64,000 bases of DNA from Chitinimonas_A lacunae (GTDB lineage: Bacteria; Pseudomonadota; Gammaproteobacteria; Burkholderiales; Chitinimonadaceae), in NCBI RefSeq assembly GCF_042650885.1, contig NZ_JBHSBU010000001.1:2294001-2358000 (forward strand), written 5' to 3'. The notes below the pieces were generated by a model. It did no database searches. It saw only the letters and a program-made list of their open reading frames with translations, and had not been told where the DNA came from. Position 1 is the stretch's first letter. Each line of letters opens with the position of its first letter. Below are positions 1 to 10,133 of the stretch, piece after piece. The translations under genes and the position numbers were made by a program.

Positions 1-2366
1 TTCACTGCCGAATAGGCAGCTCAGAAATGCGCGCCGCAAACCTTTTGCCGGAGAAATGGGTTCACTGCCGAATAGGCAGCTCAGAAAAGAAACCCCAATC
101 ATCATTGCCGTTAGCCATTGTTCACTGCCGAATAGGCAGCTCAGAAATGGCCCAGCGCCCGAACTTTCACCTTCGGATCGTTCACTGCCGAATAGGCAGC
201 TCAGAAAAGGCCGGCTGCCACGGCTTCTTCCCCGAAATAGTTCACTGCCGAATAGGCAGCTCAGAAATTGAGCAGCGCCACGCAACATCTGACGGGGATG
301 TTCACTGCCGAATAGGCAGCTCAGAAACGGATCACCCGGGCACCCGCCGCCATCGCTTTGTTCACTGCCGAATAGGCAGCTCAGAAAGCATTACCGGCTG
401 AAAGGCGCAGATTGCGCCGGTTCACTGCCGAATAGGCAGCTCAGAAATAAGTGTAAGCACGGCAACAAAATCGACTTGTGTTCACTGCCGAATAGGCAGC
501 TCAGAAAATGCCGACAATAAATCTTGACGATATACAAGAGTTCACTGCCGAATAGGCAGCTCAGAAAAGAAGTGGGAAGACCATCACGTCCTTTGCGACG
601 TTCACTGCCGAATAGGCAGCTCAGAAATATTTCCGGATAGTGAACGCTTAACAGATTCAGTTCACTGCCGAATAGGCAGCTCAGAAAAGTCGACTTTAAA
701 GGCCAATCTTGGTGGATTCGTTCACTGCCGAATAGGCAGCTCAGAAATTCCAGTTAATCGGCTAGGGCGCGCAAGCTGTGTTCACTGCCGAATAGGCAGC
801 TCAGAAAAGCTTGACGCCCGGCACGCGCGCAACGATATCGTTCACTGCCGAATAGGCAGCTCAGAAAATTCCGGATCAGGACTTTCTGAGTCAGGCATTG
901 TTCACTGCCGAATAGGCAGCTCAGAAACGTCGTATTCTTCAACGCACAGCCAATAATCCGTTCACTGCCGAATAGGCAGCTCAGAAATGAAGCAGCATCG
1001 GCAGCCCGGTAATGTCTTCGTTCACTGCCGAATAGGCAGCTCAGAAAAAGGGGACGGACGATTTACAGGGCTTCTTTTTGTTCACTGCCGAATAGGCAGC
1101 TCAGAAATTTCCAGAATCAACAACGCATCACCGCTCAGTGTTCACTGCCGAATAGGCAGCTCAGAAATTGCCAAGAAAACCTTGTGGTTACCAACAGGCG
1201 TTCACTGCCGAATAGGCAGCTCAGAAAAGCACCAGGGCCTCCAAGGAAGAGCGCTGAGCGTTCACTGCCGAATAGGCAGCTCAGAAACCAGGTCGAGGCG
1301 CTCGAATTGACCGGCTCAGGTTCACTGCCGAATAGGCAGCTCAGAAATTGTCTGGTTGCTGTTTCGCTGCGCGTGAATTGTTCACTGCCGAATAGGCAGC
1401 TCAGAAAAGGCCCTTACACGGCTCACCAGTCGAACGAGTGTTCACTGCCGAATAGGCAGCTCAGAAATCTGCGCTAAGCGTTCCGCATCTGCGTTTCCCG
1501 TTCACTGCCGAATAGGCAGCTCAGAAAACTAGTGGTCGAGCCGGCCTTATGCAGCGTGTGTTCACTGCCGAATAGGCAGCTCAGAAAAGCATAACACGGT
1601 ACTTTTTTAGTTCGTTATGGTTCACTGCCGAATAGGCAGCTCAGAAACGGGCGCGAGCCCTGGCAGTTCCGGCCGTACCGTTCACTGCCGAATAGGCAGC
1701 TCAGAAATGAACAGCTCAGCCCGGCGCTTTCCTAGCACTGTTCACTGCCGAATAGGCAGCTCAGAAATGGGGAACCGGCATCGAACAGCAGATGATCGCG
1801 TTCACTGCCGAATAGGCAGCTCAGAAATCATCGAAATATCCGATCTTCGGGCCGTCCTCGTTCACTGCCGAATAGGCAGCTCAGAAAGTACGCACCTAAA
1901 CGGCCGGCCGCCTATCATGTTCACTGCCGAATAGGCAGCTCAGAAAGAATGCGTGCAGGCCATCGACGATCAGGCCGGGTTCACTGCCGAATAGGCAGCT
2001 CAGAAATCTGCCTCATAGTTCAAATTTATCGGCTGCTTGTTCACTGCCGAATAGGCAGCTCAGAAACAGACGTCGCAGCCGGGCAGGGTCTTGTAGACGT
2101 TCACTGCCGAATAGGCAGCTCAGAAATCGCGCGCCCACTCGAACTGATCGTGCAGGTAGTTCACTGCCGAATAGGCAGCTCAGAAAATCTCCACCCATGG
2201 CCCGATTAGTTATGAGCGGTTCACTGCCGAATAGGCAGCTCAGAAAGCAACGTGGAAGCAGAGGCAGACGCCATTGAAGTTCACTGCCGAATAGGCAGCT
2301 CAGAAAGCATGATTGGCGTGGATACAGCGAAATCGACCGTTCACTGCCGAATAGGCAGCTCAAAAA
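1..2366 (+). CRISPR. Type I-F CRISPR array, 40 repeats / 39 spacers, left end cut by the window
   Basis: Repeat of 28 bp, beginning GTTCACTGCC and ending GCAGCTCAGAAA, recurs every 60 bp with 32-nt spacers. The first copy lacks its first base because the window starts inside it. Repeats start at 60, 120 and so on to 1860, then 1919 to 2339. Spacer 32 (1888-1918) is 31 nt, which shifts the phase by one. All internal repeats I read are identical; the last one (2339-2366) has G25 changed to A, as expected for a trailer-end repeat. The repeat forms a CTGCC/GGCAG stem with a GAATA loop, the type of hairpin cut by Cas6f. Repeat orientation and the degenerate last copy put the leader to the left, outside the window, so transcription runs toward the cas genes and the array may be longer. 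Confidence 0.98.
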
Positions 2367-2380
2367 GATACGAGTCCCGC

Positions 2381-3423
2381 GGCTTTGTCGCATAACCCAA
2401 TCTCAGATCGAGTCACCTCTTTCCCGGACGGAATTCAGGTGTGAGCCACCGTGGTGGGTATGCCAGCAGCACGAAGCGATTCAAGATCGCACAGCATACG
2501 TGGATTTCGGCGACCTGCCGTTCAGGGTGTCGGGCCGGCAGTCGCTCGCCAAGCCGCTTGAAGCGATGCATTGCGGTTTCTACCAGGCTGCGCCGAGGGT
2601 AGCCGCTCCAGCGCTTCCAGATCGCCCGCCCCACGCGCTTGATCGCGGCCAGTTTGTCGTTGCGGTGGGCTGCCCAGTCGGTCTGCTCTCGCCAAGGCTG
2701 GGCATCCCGGCGAGGGGGAACCAGCCATTCGGCCCTCCACGCCTGAACGGCGCGATAGACCCGCCGGCTGTCATAAGCTCCGTCGCCCTCCACGCTGCCG
2801 AGCACTGTCCCGGGTGGCAGTTGCGACAATAGTTCCTCGACCTGTAGGCCATCGGCCTGACGCTGGTCGGTCACCTCAACTGCTTGAATTTCCTGCGTAT
2901 CCGCATTGATGGCCAGATGCACTTTGCGCCAGCCGCGTCGGTAAGCCGGCCCGTGCTGCTTGACCTTCCATTCACCCTCGCCGTGAATCTTGATGCCGGT
3001 GCTGTCCACCAGCAGATGCAGGGGCTCGGCACGGCGTCGCACCGGAATCTGCACTGCCAGGGTGGCCTGCCGCCGGCTGACCGTGCTGAAACACGGCACC
3101 GCCCAGTCCAGATTCATCATGCGCACCAGGCTGCACGTGAGCCCGCGGACTTGGCGCAGTCCCTGCTGGAACAGCACCTTCAACGTCAGCATGATTTGAA
3201 TGGCTTGATCGCTGTAGCGCGTCGGGGCGCCCGCCTGATCTGGACGCTCATTGCTATGCCAGGCAAGGTCCGGCGAAAACCAGATCATGAGATCGCCCCT
3301 CGCTTGCAGGCTTCGGTTGTAGGTGGACCAATTCGTCGTGCGGTAGCGGGGCTTGGCTGGCTTCATGCTGCTAGCTTACAACCGGCGTCAACCCTGGAGT
3401 CGGGGGGGTTATGCAACAAGGCA
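2381..3423. mobile_element. IS5-family (IS903-like) insertion sequence between array and cas1
   Basis: An element of about 1.04 kb bounded by imperfect 18-bp terminal inverted repeats. The left end (2381-2398) is GGCTTTGTCGCATAACCC; the right end (3406-3423), read on the other strand, is TGCCTTGTTGCATAACCC, 15 of 18 identical. It contains one transposase gene on the minus strand. The size and GGCTTTGT-type ends fit the IS903 group of IS5. I see no 9-bp target duplication (flanks GAGTCCCGC and AAAAAATAC), so either the boundaries are off by a few bases or the flanks have changed since insertion. It sits 14 bp after the last CRISPR repeat and 125 bp before cas1. Confidence 0.85.
2413..3366 (-). 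CDS. IS5-family DDE transposase
   Basis: 317 aa, full length for an IS903-type transposase. The catalytic triad is visible: D in LLVDSTGIKI, D in EGDGAYDSR and E in the C-terminal SLVETAMHRFKRLGERL (the Y-(2)-R-(3)-E-(6)-K-like region of IS5). The segment GEGEWKVKQHG...GWRKVHLAI is characteristic of the IS903 subgroup. The frame is intact, so the element may still be mobile. It is transcribed away from the cas operon and toward the trailer end of the array, on the opposite strand to both. Family assignment is confident; the exact ISfinder name cannot be given without a search. Confidence 0.92.
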   Translation of the reverse strand: MKPAKPRYRTTNWSTYNRSLQARGDLMIWFSPDLAWHSNERPDQAGAPTRYSDQAIQIMLTLKVLFQQGLRQVRGLTCSLVRMMNLDWAVPCFSTVSRRQATLAVQIPVRRRAEPLHLLVDSTGIKIHGEGEWKVKQHGPAYRRGWRKVHLAINADTQEIQAVEVTDQRQADGLQVEELLSQLPPGTVLGSVEGDGAYDSRRVYRAVQAWRAEWLVPPRRDAQPWREQTDWAAHRNDKLAAIKRVGRAIWKRWSGYPRRSLVETAMHRFKRLGERLPARHPERQVAEIHVCCAILNRFVLLAYPPRWLTPEFRPGKR

Positions 3424-3548
3424 AAAAATACAGAACAACCGACCAACAATCGAAAATATAAATAATTGGATTTACAAATCAACATCGCATGGAAATCCTC
3501 TATCGCGCAGTCTACAGTGCTCTCTATTGCTCCTGACTAGCCGAGTCT
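3424..3548 (+). promoter_or_regulatory. AT-rich region ahead of cas1, likely cas promoter
   Basis: This 125-bp stretch between the IS right end and cas1 is much more AT-rich than its surroundings and includes AATATAAATAATTGG (around 3453-3467), a plausible -10 region. It is the only noncoding DNA left upstream of the cas operon, so the promoter should lie here or inside the IS end. There is no strong Shine-Dalgarno just before the cas1 ATG. Promoter assignment is inference. Confidence 0.4.
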
Positions 3549-4526
3549 ATGGAAGACTTAAAACCCTCTGACCTCAAATCTATCCTTCACTCCAAGCGAG
3601 CGAATATTTATTATCTTGAGCAATGTCGGGTTCTGGTCAATGGGGGGCGGGTTGAGTATGTAACAGATGAAGGCAAGAAATCTTTATATTGGAATATCCC
3701 CATAGCCAACACGACCACGCTCCTGCTTGGCACCGGCACATCAATTACCCAGGCAGCAATGAGAGAATTGGCCAAAGCAGGCGTATTGGTCGGTTTTGCG
3801 GGAGGTGGAGGAACACCTTTATTCAGCGCTAATGAAGTCGATATCGAAGTCGCTTGGTTTTCCCCGCAGAGTGAATACCGCCCGACCGAATACCTGCAAC
3901 GCTGGGTTCGTTTTTGGTTCGATGACAAACGTCGCCTCGACGCAGCAAAAAAGTTTCAACAGGCTCGACTGCAACGTATCCGACAGCACTGGCTTGATTA
4001 TCGTCCATTCAAAGAAGCTGGATTTTCCATTTCGCCTCAGGCATTAGATGCTGCGCTCGATGGTTCGCGACAGATTCTACAGAATGCTCCGGATCACGAA
4101 TTCCTGCTGACTGAAGAAGCCCGCCTGACCAAGAAGCTATTTCAACTTGCAGTCCAGTCAACCGCCTATGGTGACTTTACCCGAGCCAAGCGCGGCACTG
4201 GAACCGATCCGGCTAATCGCTTTCTCGATCATGGCAATTATCTGGCTTATGGATTGGGAGCAACCGCGACTTGGGTATTAGGCATTCCGCATGGGTTGGC
4301 GGTCCTGCATGGGAAGACCCGGCGAGGGGGCTTGGTATTTGATGTGGCGGACCTGGTCAAGGATGCCTTGATCCTGCCCCAAGCGTTTATCTCAGCCATG
4401 CGTGGTGACGATGAACAGGTATTTCGTAGTGCCTGTGTCGATAGCCTCACCCGCACCGAAGCGCTCGACTTCATGATCGACACCCTCAAGACCACTGCCG
4501 AACAGGTAGGGGTGGGAACTGTATGA
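3549..4526 (+). CDS. cas1: Type I-F Cas1 integrase
   Basis: 325 aa, the usual length for subtype I-F Cas1. Cas1 is the metal-dependent integrase that inserts new spacers at the leader end of the array, in complex with Cas2 (here fused to Cas3). The sequence shows the I-F hallmarks LHSKRAN, NIPIANTTTLLLGTGTSIT and GGGGTPLFSANEVD in the N-terminal half. In the catalytic half it has LLTEEARLTKKLF (metal-binding Glu) and VLHGKTRRGGLVFDVADLVKD (metal-binding His and Asp). The start at 3549 matches the family N-terminus. It overlaps the next gene by ATGA, so the two are translationally coupled. All key residues are present, so it looks functional. Confidence 0.97.
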   Translation: MEDLKPSDLKSILHSKRANIYYLEQCRVLVNGGRVEYVTDEGKKSLYWNIPIANTTTLLLGTGTSITQAAMRELAKAGVLVGFAGGGGTPLFSANEVDIEVAWFSPQSEYRPTEYLQRWVRFWFDDKRRLDAAKKFQQARLQRIRQHWLDYRPFKEAGFSISPQALDAALDGSRQILQNAPDHEFLLTEEARLTKKLFQLAVQSTAYGDFTRAKRGTGTDPANRFLDHGNYLAYGLGATATWVLGIPHGLAVLHGKTRRGGLVFDVADLVKDALILPQAFISAMRGDDEQVFRSACVDSLTRTEALDFMIDTLKTTAEQVGVGTV

Positions 4527-7500
4527 ATGTCCTGTTGATCAGTCAGTGCAACAAGAAAGCACTGCTTGAAACTCGACGCATTCTCGATCAGTTCGGGGAA
4601 CGGGTGGGCGATCGTACCTGGCAGACCCCCATCACCGCCCAGGGTCTGCAAACCCTGCGGCAAATGCTGAAGAAAAATGCCAGACGCAATACTGCGGTGG
4701 CCTGCCATTGGATACGCGGTCGCGACCATACCGAACTACTCTGGATTGTCGGCGATGCCTCCCGCTTCAATGCCTACGGTGCCGTGCCCACCAATACCAC
4801 GGCCCGGGACATTCTTCGTCGTGACGACGAAAACGATTGGCATACCGGAGAAGTCATTCGTTTATTGTCCGGACTCGCCGCGCTATTCCACGACTTCGGC
4901 AAGGCCAGTAAGACTTTTCAGCAGAAATTGGCAAAGCAGCAAGCCATTGCCGACCCCTACCGGCATGAATGGGTATCCCTACGCTTGTTTCAGGCTTTTG
5001 TCGGCGATGATAGCGACGACCTTCCCTGGCTCAGACGCCTCGCCGCGCTACGAGATCAGCCATTGGCCAATCAGGATTGGCTCAAGAAACTGATCAAGGA
5101 TGCGCCGGCTGATCCCGCCAGCCCTCAAGCGCCACCAAACCGCCCTTTCAAATCGCTGCCCCCTCTCGCTCGCGCCCTCGGATGGCTGATTCTCAGCCAT
5201 CACTTTCTGCCTACCCAGTCCTATCAAGCCTGCACGCCCGCTCCCGAGGCGCTGAAAATACTCTGCCGGTCGTTTTCGCCTGCTTGGAACAATGCCAAAC
5301 CCGATCTCGACGCCAAACTGCGTAATGCTTGCTGGCAATTTCCGCATGGCTTGCCCACCGATAGCCGCCATTGGTGCCGACATGCGGCCAATCTGGCGCA
5401 ACAGATCCTGAATCACCCCGATCTTTTGCAGCAGGACTGGCTCGACAACCACTATGTCGCCCATCTGTCACGGCTGGCTTTGATGCTGGCCGATCATCAT
5501 TACTCCAGCGGCCCCACCCTCGCCCGCTACGGCGACCCCGGCTATCCGCTCCATGCCAATACTGATCCGACCACCCGCACCGTCAAGCAAAGACTCGACG
5601 AGCATCTGATCGGGGTAGAAGTCACCAGTAAACGCGTCGTTCGCAGTCTGCCGCTGCTGGAACGCCAACTGCCGCGCATCGCACGCCACAAGAAGTTTAA
5701 GGAACGCAATACCGATCCCCGCTTCCGTTGGCAGGACAAAGCCTTCGACCTGGCGCGCTCCTTAGAGACTCGCTCGGCGCAGCAGGGCTTTTTCGGCATC
5801 AATATGGCTTCTACGGGCTACGGCAAAACCCTGGCCAACGCAAGAATCCTCTACGGTTTGGCCGACGTGCAGCGCGGCGCCCGCTTCTGCATCGCCTTGG
5901 GCTTGCGGACCCTCACCTTGCAGACCGGACAAGCCTATCGGGAACGGCTGAAACTCGAGGAAGACGATTTGGCCGTCATGGTGGGCGGCGCCGCAGTAAA
6001 GGAATTGTTCGAGCGGGCTCAGACATTTCAGGCAAAAACGACGGAAGAATCCGAAGCCGCACGCGCCGGCTCGGAGTCGATAGAAGCGCTCAGCGACGAT
6101 AGCTATGTGCACTATGAGGGTAGTCTGCCTGATGGCCCGTTCAAGACCTGGCTGGAAGCCAATCCGCAAATCGAACGCCTGTTATCGGCACCGATTCTGG
6201 TCAGCACCATCGACCATCTCATCCCCGCGACCGAAGGCACACGCGGCGGCCGGCAAATCGCGCCGATGCTGCGTCTGTTATCGAGCGATCTGGTTCTCGA
6301 CGAGCCTGACGATTTCGATCTCGGCGATCTGCCGGCATTGAGTCGCCTAGTGCACTGGGCAGGCCTGCTTGGCAGTCGGGTATTGTTATCGTCGGCGACT
6401 CTGCCGCCCGCACTGGTGCAAGGTCTGTTCACGGCTTATCTGGAGGGACGCCGTTGTTTCCAAGTCAACCGGGGCGTCCCGAACCAGCCGGTGGCGATCT
6501 GTTGCGCCTGGTTCGACGAACACGGTGCGACCACCAGCGATCATGGCGACGAGCAGACTTTGGCGGCGGCGCATCGGGAATTCGTCGAAAAAAGAGTCAA
6601 GAAGCTAAGCCAAAGCGAAGATATTCGACGCGTGGCGCGAATCGAGCGCTTCTCGCTCTCGGCGAGCAAGCCACAGGCGATACGCGCCGAACTGGCCGTT
6701 CACCTCCAGCGCATGGCACATGAGCTTCACCGCGACCATGTCAGTACCGATCCCCACAGCGGCAAGCGCGTCAGCTTTGGCCTGATCCGGTTCGCCAATA
6801 TCGATCCGCTGATCGATATCGGCCAAGCGCTATTGAAACTCGGCGCGGAGACCGGGCATCGAATCCACCTCTGCTGCTATCACTCCCGCCACCTGCTATT
6901 GATGCGCTCGGCCATCGAACGCCGACTGGACAGATTGCTGAAGCGCCACGATCCCGAGGCGGTTTTCTCCGATCCGGAAATGCGCCAGTGGCTGGATCAA
7001 TATCCGGAAAACGACCATCTCTTCATCGTTTTAGGCTCGCCGGTCACAGAGGTCGGGCGTGATCACGACTACGACTGGAGCATCGTAGAGCCCTCGTCGA
7101 TGCGCTCGATCATCCAGCTGGCGGGACGGATTCGGCGCCATCGCAAGGGCGCTTGCCAGAAACCGAATCTTTATCTGTTGCAGTGGAATATCAAAGCGCT
7201 GGAAAAGGCTGAACAGGCTTTCTGTAAACCCGGTTTCGAGAATGCCGACTTTCGACTCGCCAGCCATGACCTCGCCAACCTGCTCAGCGCGGAACAACTC
7301 GCGGTCATCGACGCTCGCCCCCGCATCCAAGAACGAGAAACACTCGATCCCGAAGGCAATCTTGCCGATCTGGAACATCGGCGACTGAGCGCTTTGATGC
7401 TAGGCGACGAGCGTTACAGGACGGCGCAGGTGCCGTGGTGGTGGACCACCCAAGCCGCCTTATCAGGCGAGCTGCAACGGACGCAGCGCTTCCGCCACGA

Positions 7501-7819
7501 TCCGGAGGGACGCGAACGTTATGTTTATGAACCGGACGTGGATGACGATCGCCTACGTTTCAAATTGCTATGCCCTCAAGCGCCGCCGGTCAGCGTGGAT
7601 TATCTGAGCCGTCCCCTACCTGTGGAGTTGGGACCGAGAATCGATTTCTGGGGCACGGTGAGCTATATCGATGAACTGCGCCAGCTGGCCATTGAAAAGA
7701 ACATGAGCCTACAGGCGGCAGCTTTGCGGTTCGGCGTAATCGACTTGCCAAAGCAGCGAGAAGGAAATCAGGGATGGATGTACCACGAAGCGTTGGGGTT
7801 TCGGCGTTTCAAAGGGTAA
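4523..7819 (+). CDS. cas3: Cas2-Cas3 fusion nuclease-helicase (type I-F)
   Basis: 1098 aa. In subtype I-F, Cas2 is fused to the N-terminus of Cas3, joining spacer acquisition to target degradation. Residues 1 to about 95 are the Cas2-like domain (begins MNVLLISQCN). The HD nuclease signature LFHDFGKASK follows, with HD at residues 123-124. A superfamily 2 helicase comes next: Walker A-like STGYGKT near residue 430, a DEPDD Walker B near 592 (the usual DEAD/H variant of this family) and SSATLPP near 625. The C-terminal half holds the second helicase domain, including IIQLAGRIRRHRKG. Its start overlaps the cas1 stop. It is the longest gene of the locus and I see no frameshift. Confidence 0.96.
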   Translation: MNVLLISQCNKKALLETRRILDQFGERVGDRTWQTPITAQGLQTLRQMLKKNARRNTAVACHWIRGRDHTELLWIVGDASRFNAYGAVPTNTTARDILRRDDENDWHTGEVIRLLSGLAALFHDFGKASKTFQQKLAKQQAIADPYRHEWVSLRLFQAFVGDDSDDLPWLRRLAALRDQPLANQDWLKKLIKDAPADPASPQAPPNRPFKSLPPLARALGWLILSHHFLPTQSYQACTPAPEALKILCRSFSPAWNNAKPDLDAKLRNACWQFPHGLPTDSRHWCRHAANLAQQILNHPDLLQQDWLDNHYVAHLSRLALMLADHHYSSGPTLARYGDPGYPLHANTDPTTRTVKQRLDEHLIGVEVTSKRVVRSLPLLERQLPRIARHKKFKERNTDPRFRWQDKAFDLARSLETRSAQQGFFGINMASTGYGKTLANARILYGLADVQRGARFCIALGLRTLTLQTGQAYRERLKLEEDDLAVMVGGAAVKELFERAQTFQAKTTEESEAARAGSESIEALSDDSYVHYEGSLPDGPFKTWLEANPQIERLLSAPILVSTIDHLIPATEGTRGGRQIAPMLRLLSSDLVLDEPDDFDLGDLPALSRLVHWAGLLGSRVLLSSATLPPALVQGLFTAYLEGRRCFQVNRGVPNQPVAICCAWFDEHGATTSDHGDEQTLAAAHREFVEKRVKKLSQSEDIRRVARIERFSLSASKPQAIRAELAVHLQRMAHELHRDHVSTDPHSGKRVSFGLIRFANIDPLIDIGQALLKLGAETGHRIHLCCYHSRHLLLMRSAIERRLDRLLKRHDPEAVFSDPEMRQWLDQYPENDHLFIVLGSPVTEVGRDHDYDWSIVEPSSMRSIIQLAGRIRRHRKGACQKPNLYLLQWNIKALEKAEQAFCKPGFENADFRLASHDLANLLSAEQLAVIDARPRIQERETLDPEGNLADLEHRRLSALMLGDERYRTAQVPWWWTTQAALSGELQRTQRFRHDPEGRERYVYEPDVDDDRLRFKLLCPQAPPVSVDYLSRPLPVELGPRIDFWGTVSYIDELRQLAIEKNMSLQAAALRFGVIDLPKQREGNQGWMYHEALGFRRFKG

Positions 7820-7861
7820 GAAACACCTCGCAATTTGTATTTTCTTCGGAGGAGAAAAACC

Positions 7862-9157
7862 ATGAGCGCAGCCTTGGAGCGCCCTGATGAATCTACCGCG
7901 TTAAAGTCTTTGATTCATGGCTTCATCGCGGAAAGCCTACAAGCAAAACTCGATGACTTGTCAGCAGGCAACGATGAAAAAAGACGAAAGCTACTAGACG
8001 AGCATCTCCCCTCCAATTGGCTACAGAGTGCCGCTCGACGCTCAAGTCAAATCAAGATTATCCATTTTGGATTGAAATTTACACACGGAGACGCTAAAGG
8101 AAGCAGCCTTTATATAGAACAGACTACAGAATTTCCATTGCTACTTGGAACACATAGTCTTGGTGACGACCGCATAGAGGATGTAGATGGCAACGCCGCA
8201 GCTCTCGACGTCTACAGGTTTCTCTGCCTTAGTTATGAAGAGAAGAACCTTCTAAAACGTGCCGCAGAGCAAGATCCATCTTTTCTTTTAGCTTTATCGG
8301 ATGACTTAGAAAAGGCTAAAGATTGGGCAGCATCTTTTGCCTCGCTCACCACGCCTAAAGGGCTTATTTCCCATCAACTTGCCAAACAGATTTATTTTCC
8401 CATAGCAGATAGCAGTCATCACTTATTGAGCCCTATGTATCCGGCCTCCTTGGCTCATCATCTGTATCATCGCATTCATAGCGACCGTTTTTCCGAAAAG
8501 TCGCAAGAGGCTAGAAAAGCAATGCGTGAAGGGCAAGCCAGCGAACATGGTTTCTGCGAATATCCCAATCTAGCCATTCAGAAATTCGGCGGCTCCAACA
8601 CACAAAACATCAGCTTATTGAATAGCCAAAGACGGGGAGTAGCCTATTTACTGCCATCACTCCCTCCTACGTGGCAGCTCCAACCCGATCCACCACCCAA
8701 GTACGTCAACTCTGTGTTCAGTGGCCGTTTCGGCCGCCGCCGCCGCGTTTATGAACTCACCACAGCGTTGCGAAATTTCCTCGCCCAAACCGACTACAAC
8801 AACATTGACATCCGCAATACCCGCCGCGACCTAATTGCCCGTATTTGTGACGAAGCCCTGCAATTCGCTACCGAAATCCAGCAGATGAAATCCGGCTGGA
8901 GCAGCGAGGAAGATTGCAAGCTCGATCGTGCTGAACAGTTATGGCTCGATCCGGAACGAGCGCTAGCCGATGAGGATTTCGCCAACGACTGGAATCAAGG
9001 CGATTGGCGCGACGATATCTGTTCGCGCTTCGGCAAATGGCTTAATCGCGCGATCAGCAGTGAAAAGAAAATTATGGGTGATTCTGAACACCTCGAATGG
9101 GCCAGCGAATTGAGCGAAGAAATCAGCCTGCTGCGTGTGGAGCTGGACCATGTTTAA
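7862..9157 (+). CDS. csy1: Csy1 / Cas8f, large subunit of the type I-F Cascade
   Basis: 431 aa. Cas8f pairs with Cas5f at the 5' end of the crRNA and reads the PAM (CC in the best-studied I-F systems). I place the start at the ATG at 7862 because GGAGGAG lies 5-6 bp before it; a TTG 27 nt upstream in frame has no such site. Recognisable family segments are IKIIHFGLKFTHGDAKGSS in the N-terminal third and GGSNTQNISLLNSQRRG in the middle, followed by the C-terminal helical bundle. Its stop overlaps the start of csy2 by 8 bp. Base composition of the first 700 bp is slightly more AT-rich than the neighbouring cas genes. Identification rests on these motifs and on operon position. Confidence 0.93.
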   Translation: MSAALERPDESTALKSLIHGFIAESLQAKLDDLSAGNDEKRRKLLDEHLPSNWLQSAARRSSQIKIIHFGLKFTHGDAKGSSLYIEQTTEFPLLLGTHSLGDDRIEDVDGNAAALDVYRFLCLSYEEKNLLKRAAEQDPSFLLALSDDLEKAKDWAASFASLTTPKGLISHQLAKQIYFPIADSSHHLLSPMYPASLAHHLYHRIHSDRFSEKSQEARKAMREGQASEHGFCEYPNLAIQKFGGSNTQNISLLNSQRRGVAYLLPSLPPTWQLQPDPPPKYVNSVFSGRFGRRRRVYELTTALRNFLAQTDYNNIDIRNTRRDLIARICDEALQFATEIQQMKSGWSSEEDCKLDRAEQLWLDPERALADEDFANDWNQGDWRDDICSRFGKWLNRAISSEKKIMGDSEHLEWASELSEEISLLRVELDHV

Positions 9158-10130
9158 ACGTCCTGATGCGCTACTGCGCCTACCCCATCTTTATGTCCAA
9201 AATGCAAATGCCATTTCCAGTCCCTTGACCTGGGGTTTTCCGGCACCCTCGGCTTTTACCGGCTTTGTCCATGCTCTTAGTCGCCAGACCGAAAAAGAAC
9301 TAGGCATCCGATTAGACGGCACAGGTATTGTTAGCCACGGTTTTTCCCCGCAAGCTTCCTCTCCACCGGGCAAAAGAACCCAAGTCTTCCATCTCACCCG
9401 AAATCCAATTAAAAAAAATGGCAACACAGCTTCCATTGTCGAAGAAGGTCGCATCCACCTCGACCTGTCTTTGCTGATCGGCGTTTATAGCGCCGAGCCG
9501 CTGTTCGAAGATGAAGACGAATTACAGACCCTCGCTCATCAAATCAGCCAAAGGGCGAACGCCATGCGGCTCGCCGGAGGCAGCCTGCTTCCTCATCCTC
9601 ATCGACGTCCTGACCCACCGGAACTCCACTTCTGGCCTCACAACGCCGACGAAGCTCGACAGAAATCGCGCCAAATCCGCCGTCGTCTATTGCCTGGCTT
9701 CGCCCTGGTCGAGCGGCAGGACAAGCTGGAAAGACATCTGACCGACCTGAAAACCGACTCGGTCCTGGAAGCCTTGCTCGACCTGTCACGCCTCAACTAC
9801 GAGCCACCGACCGATATCAAGGAAGGCGAACCGGCACGCTGGACGGTACGCAGCAAGCCTGGCTGGCTCGTACCCCTACCGCTGGGCTACGGGGCCATTT
9901 CACCGCTCTATCCGCCCGGCGAAGTCGAAAACAGCCGTGATCCCGAAACGCCGTTCCGTTTCGTGGAAACCTTGCTCGGGCTCGGTGAATGGATCAGCCC
10001 GCACCGTATCGACGATATGGAAAAACTGCTCTGGTACCACGACGCCGACCCTGAAAACGGCCTGTACCGCTGCCGCAACGATTTTGCCGCTTCGCCCTCC
10101 ACCGCTCAGACAACGATGAACAAGGATTAA
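9150..10130 (+). CDS. csy2: Csy2 / Cas5f, Cascade subunit
   Basis: 326 aa. Cas5f caps the 5' handle of the crRNA with Cas8f. The ATG at 9150 gives the family-like start MFKRPDALLRLPHLYVQNAN; a longer frame from 9135 would add five residues with no ribosome-binding site. The segment SSPLTWGFPAPSAFTGFVHAL is a strong Csy2 signature and GGSLLPHP another. It overlaps the end of csy1, so translation is probably coupled, and it ends 3 bp before csy3. Confidence 0.94.
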   Translation: MFKRPDALLRLPHLYVQNANAISSPLTWGFPAPSAFTGFVHALSRQTEKELGIRLDGTGIVSHGFSPQASSPPGKRTQVFHLTRNPIKKNGNTASIVEEGRIHLDLSLLIGVYSAEPLFEDEDELQTLAHQISQRANAMRLAGGSLLPHPHRRPDPPELHFWPHNADEARQKSRQIRRRLLPGFALVERQDKLERHLTDLKTDSVLEALLDLSRLNYEPPTDIKEGEPARWTVRSKPGWLVPLPLGYGAISPLYPPGEVENSRDPETPFRFVETLLGLGEWISPHRIDDMEKLLWYHDADPENGLYRCRNDFAASPSTAQTTMNKD

Positions 10131-10133
10131 GAC

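Noticed and set aside
27..2393. Several open frames across the array, with a repeating HCRIGSSE, SLPNRQLR or FLSCLFGSE unit
   Set aside because: They are translations of the CRISPR repeat in different frames; the spacers give unrelated residues between them.
2361..3431. CAAAAAGATA before the IS and CAAAAAATAC after it as a target-site duplication
   Set aside because: The left copy is separated from the IS end by 10 bp and the match is imperfect, so it does not fit a direct 9-bp duplication.
4523..7819. Possibility that cas2 and cas3 are separate genes joined by error
   Set aside because: The fusion is the normal state in subtype I-F and the frame is continuous.
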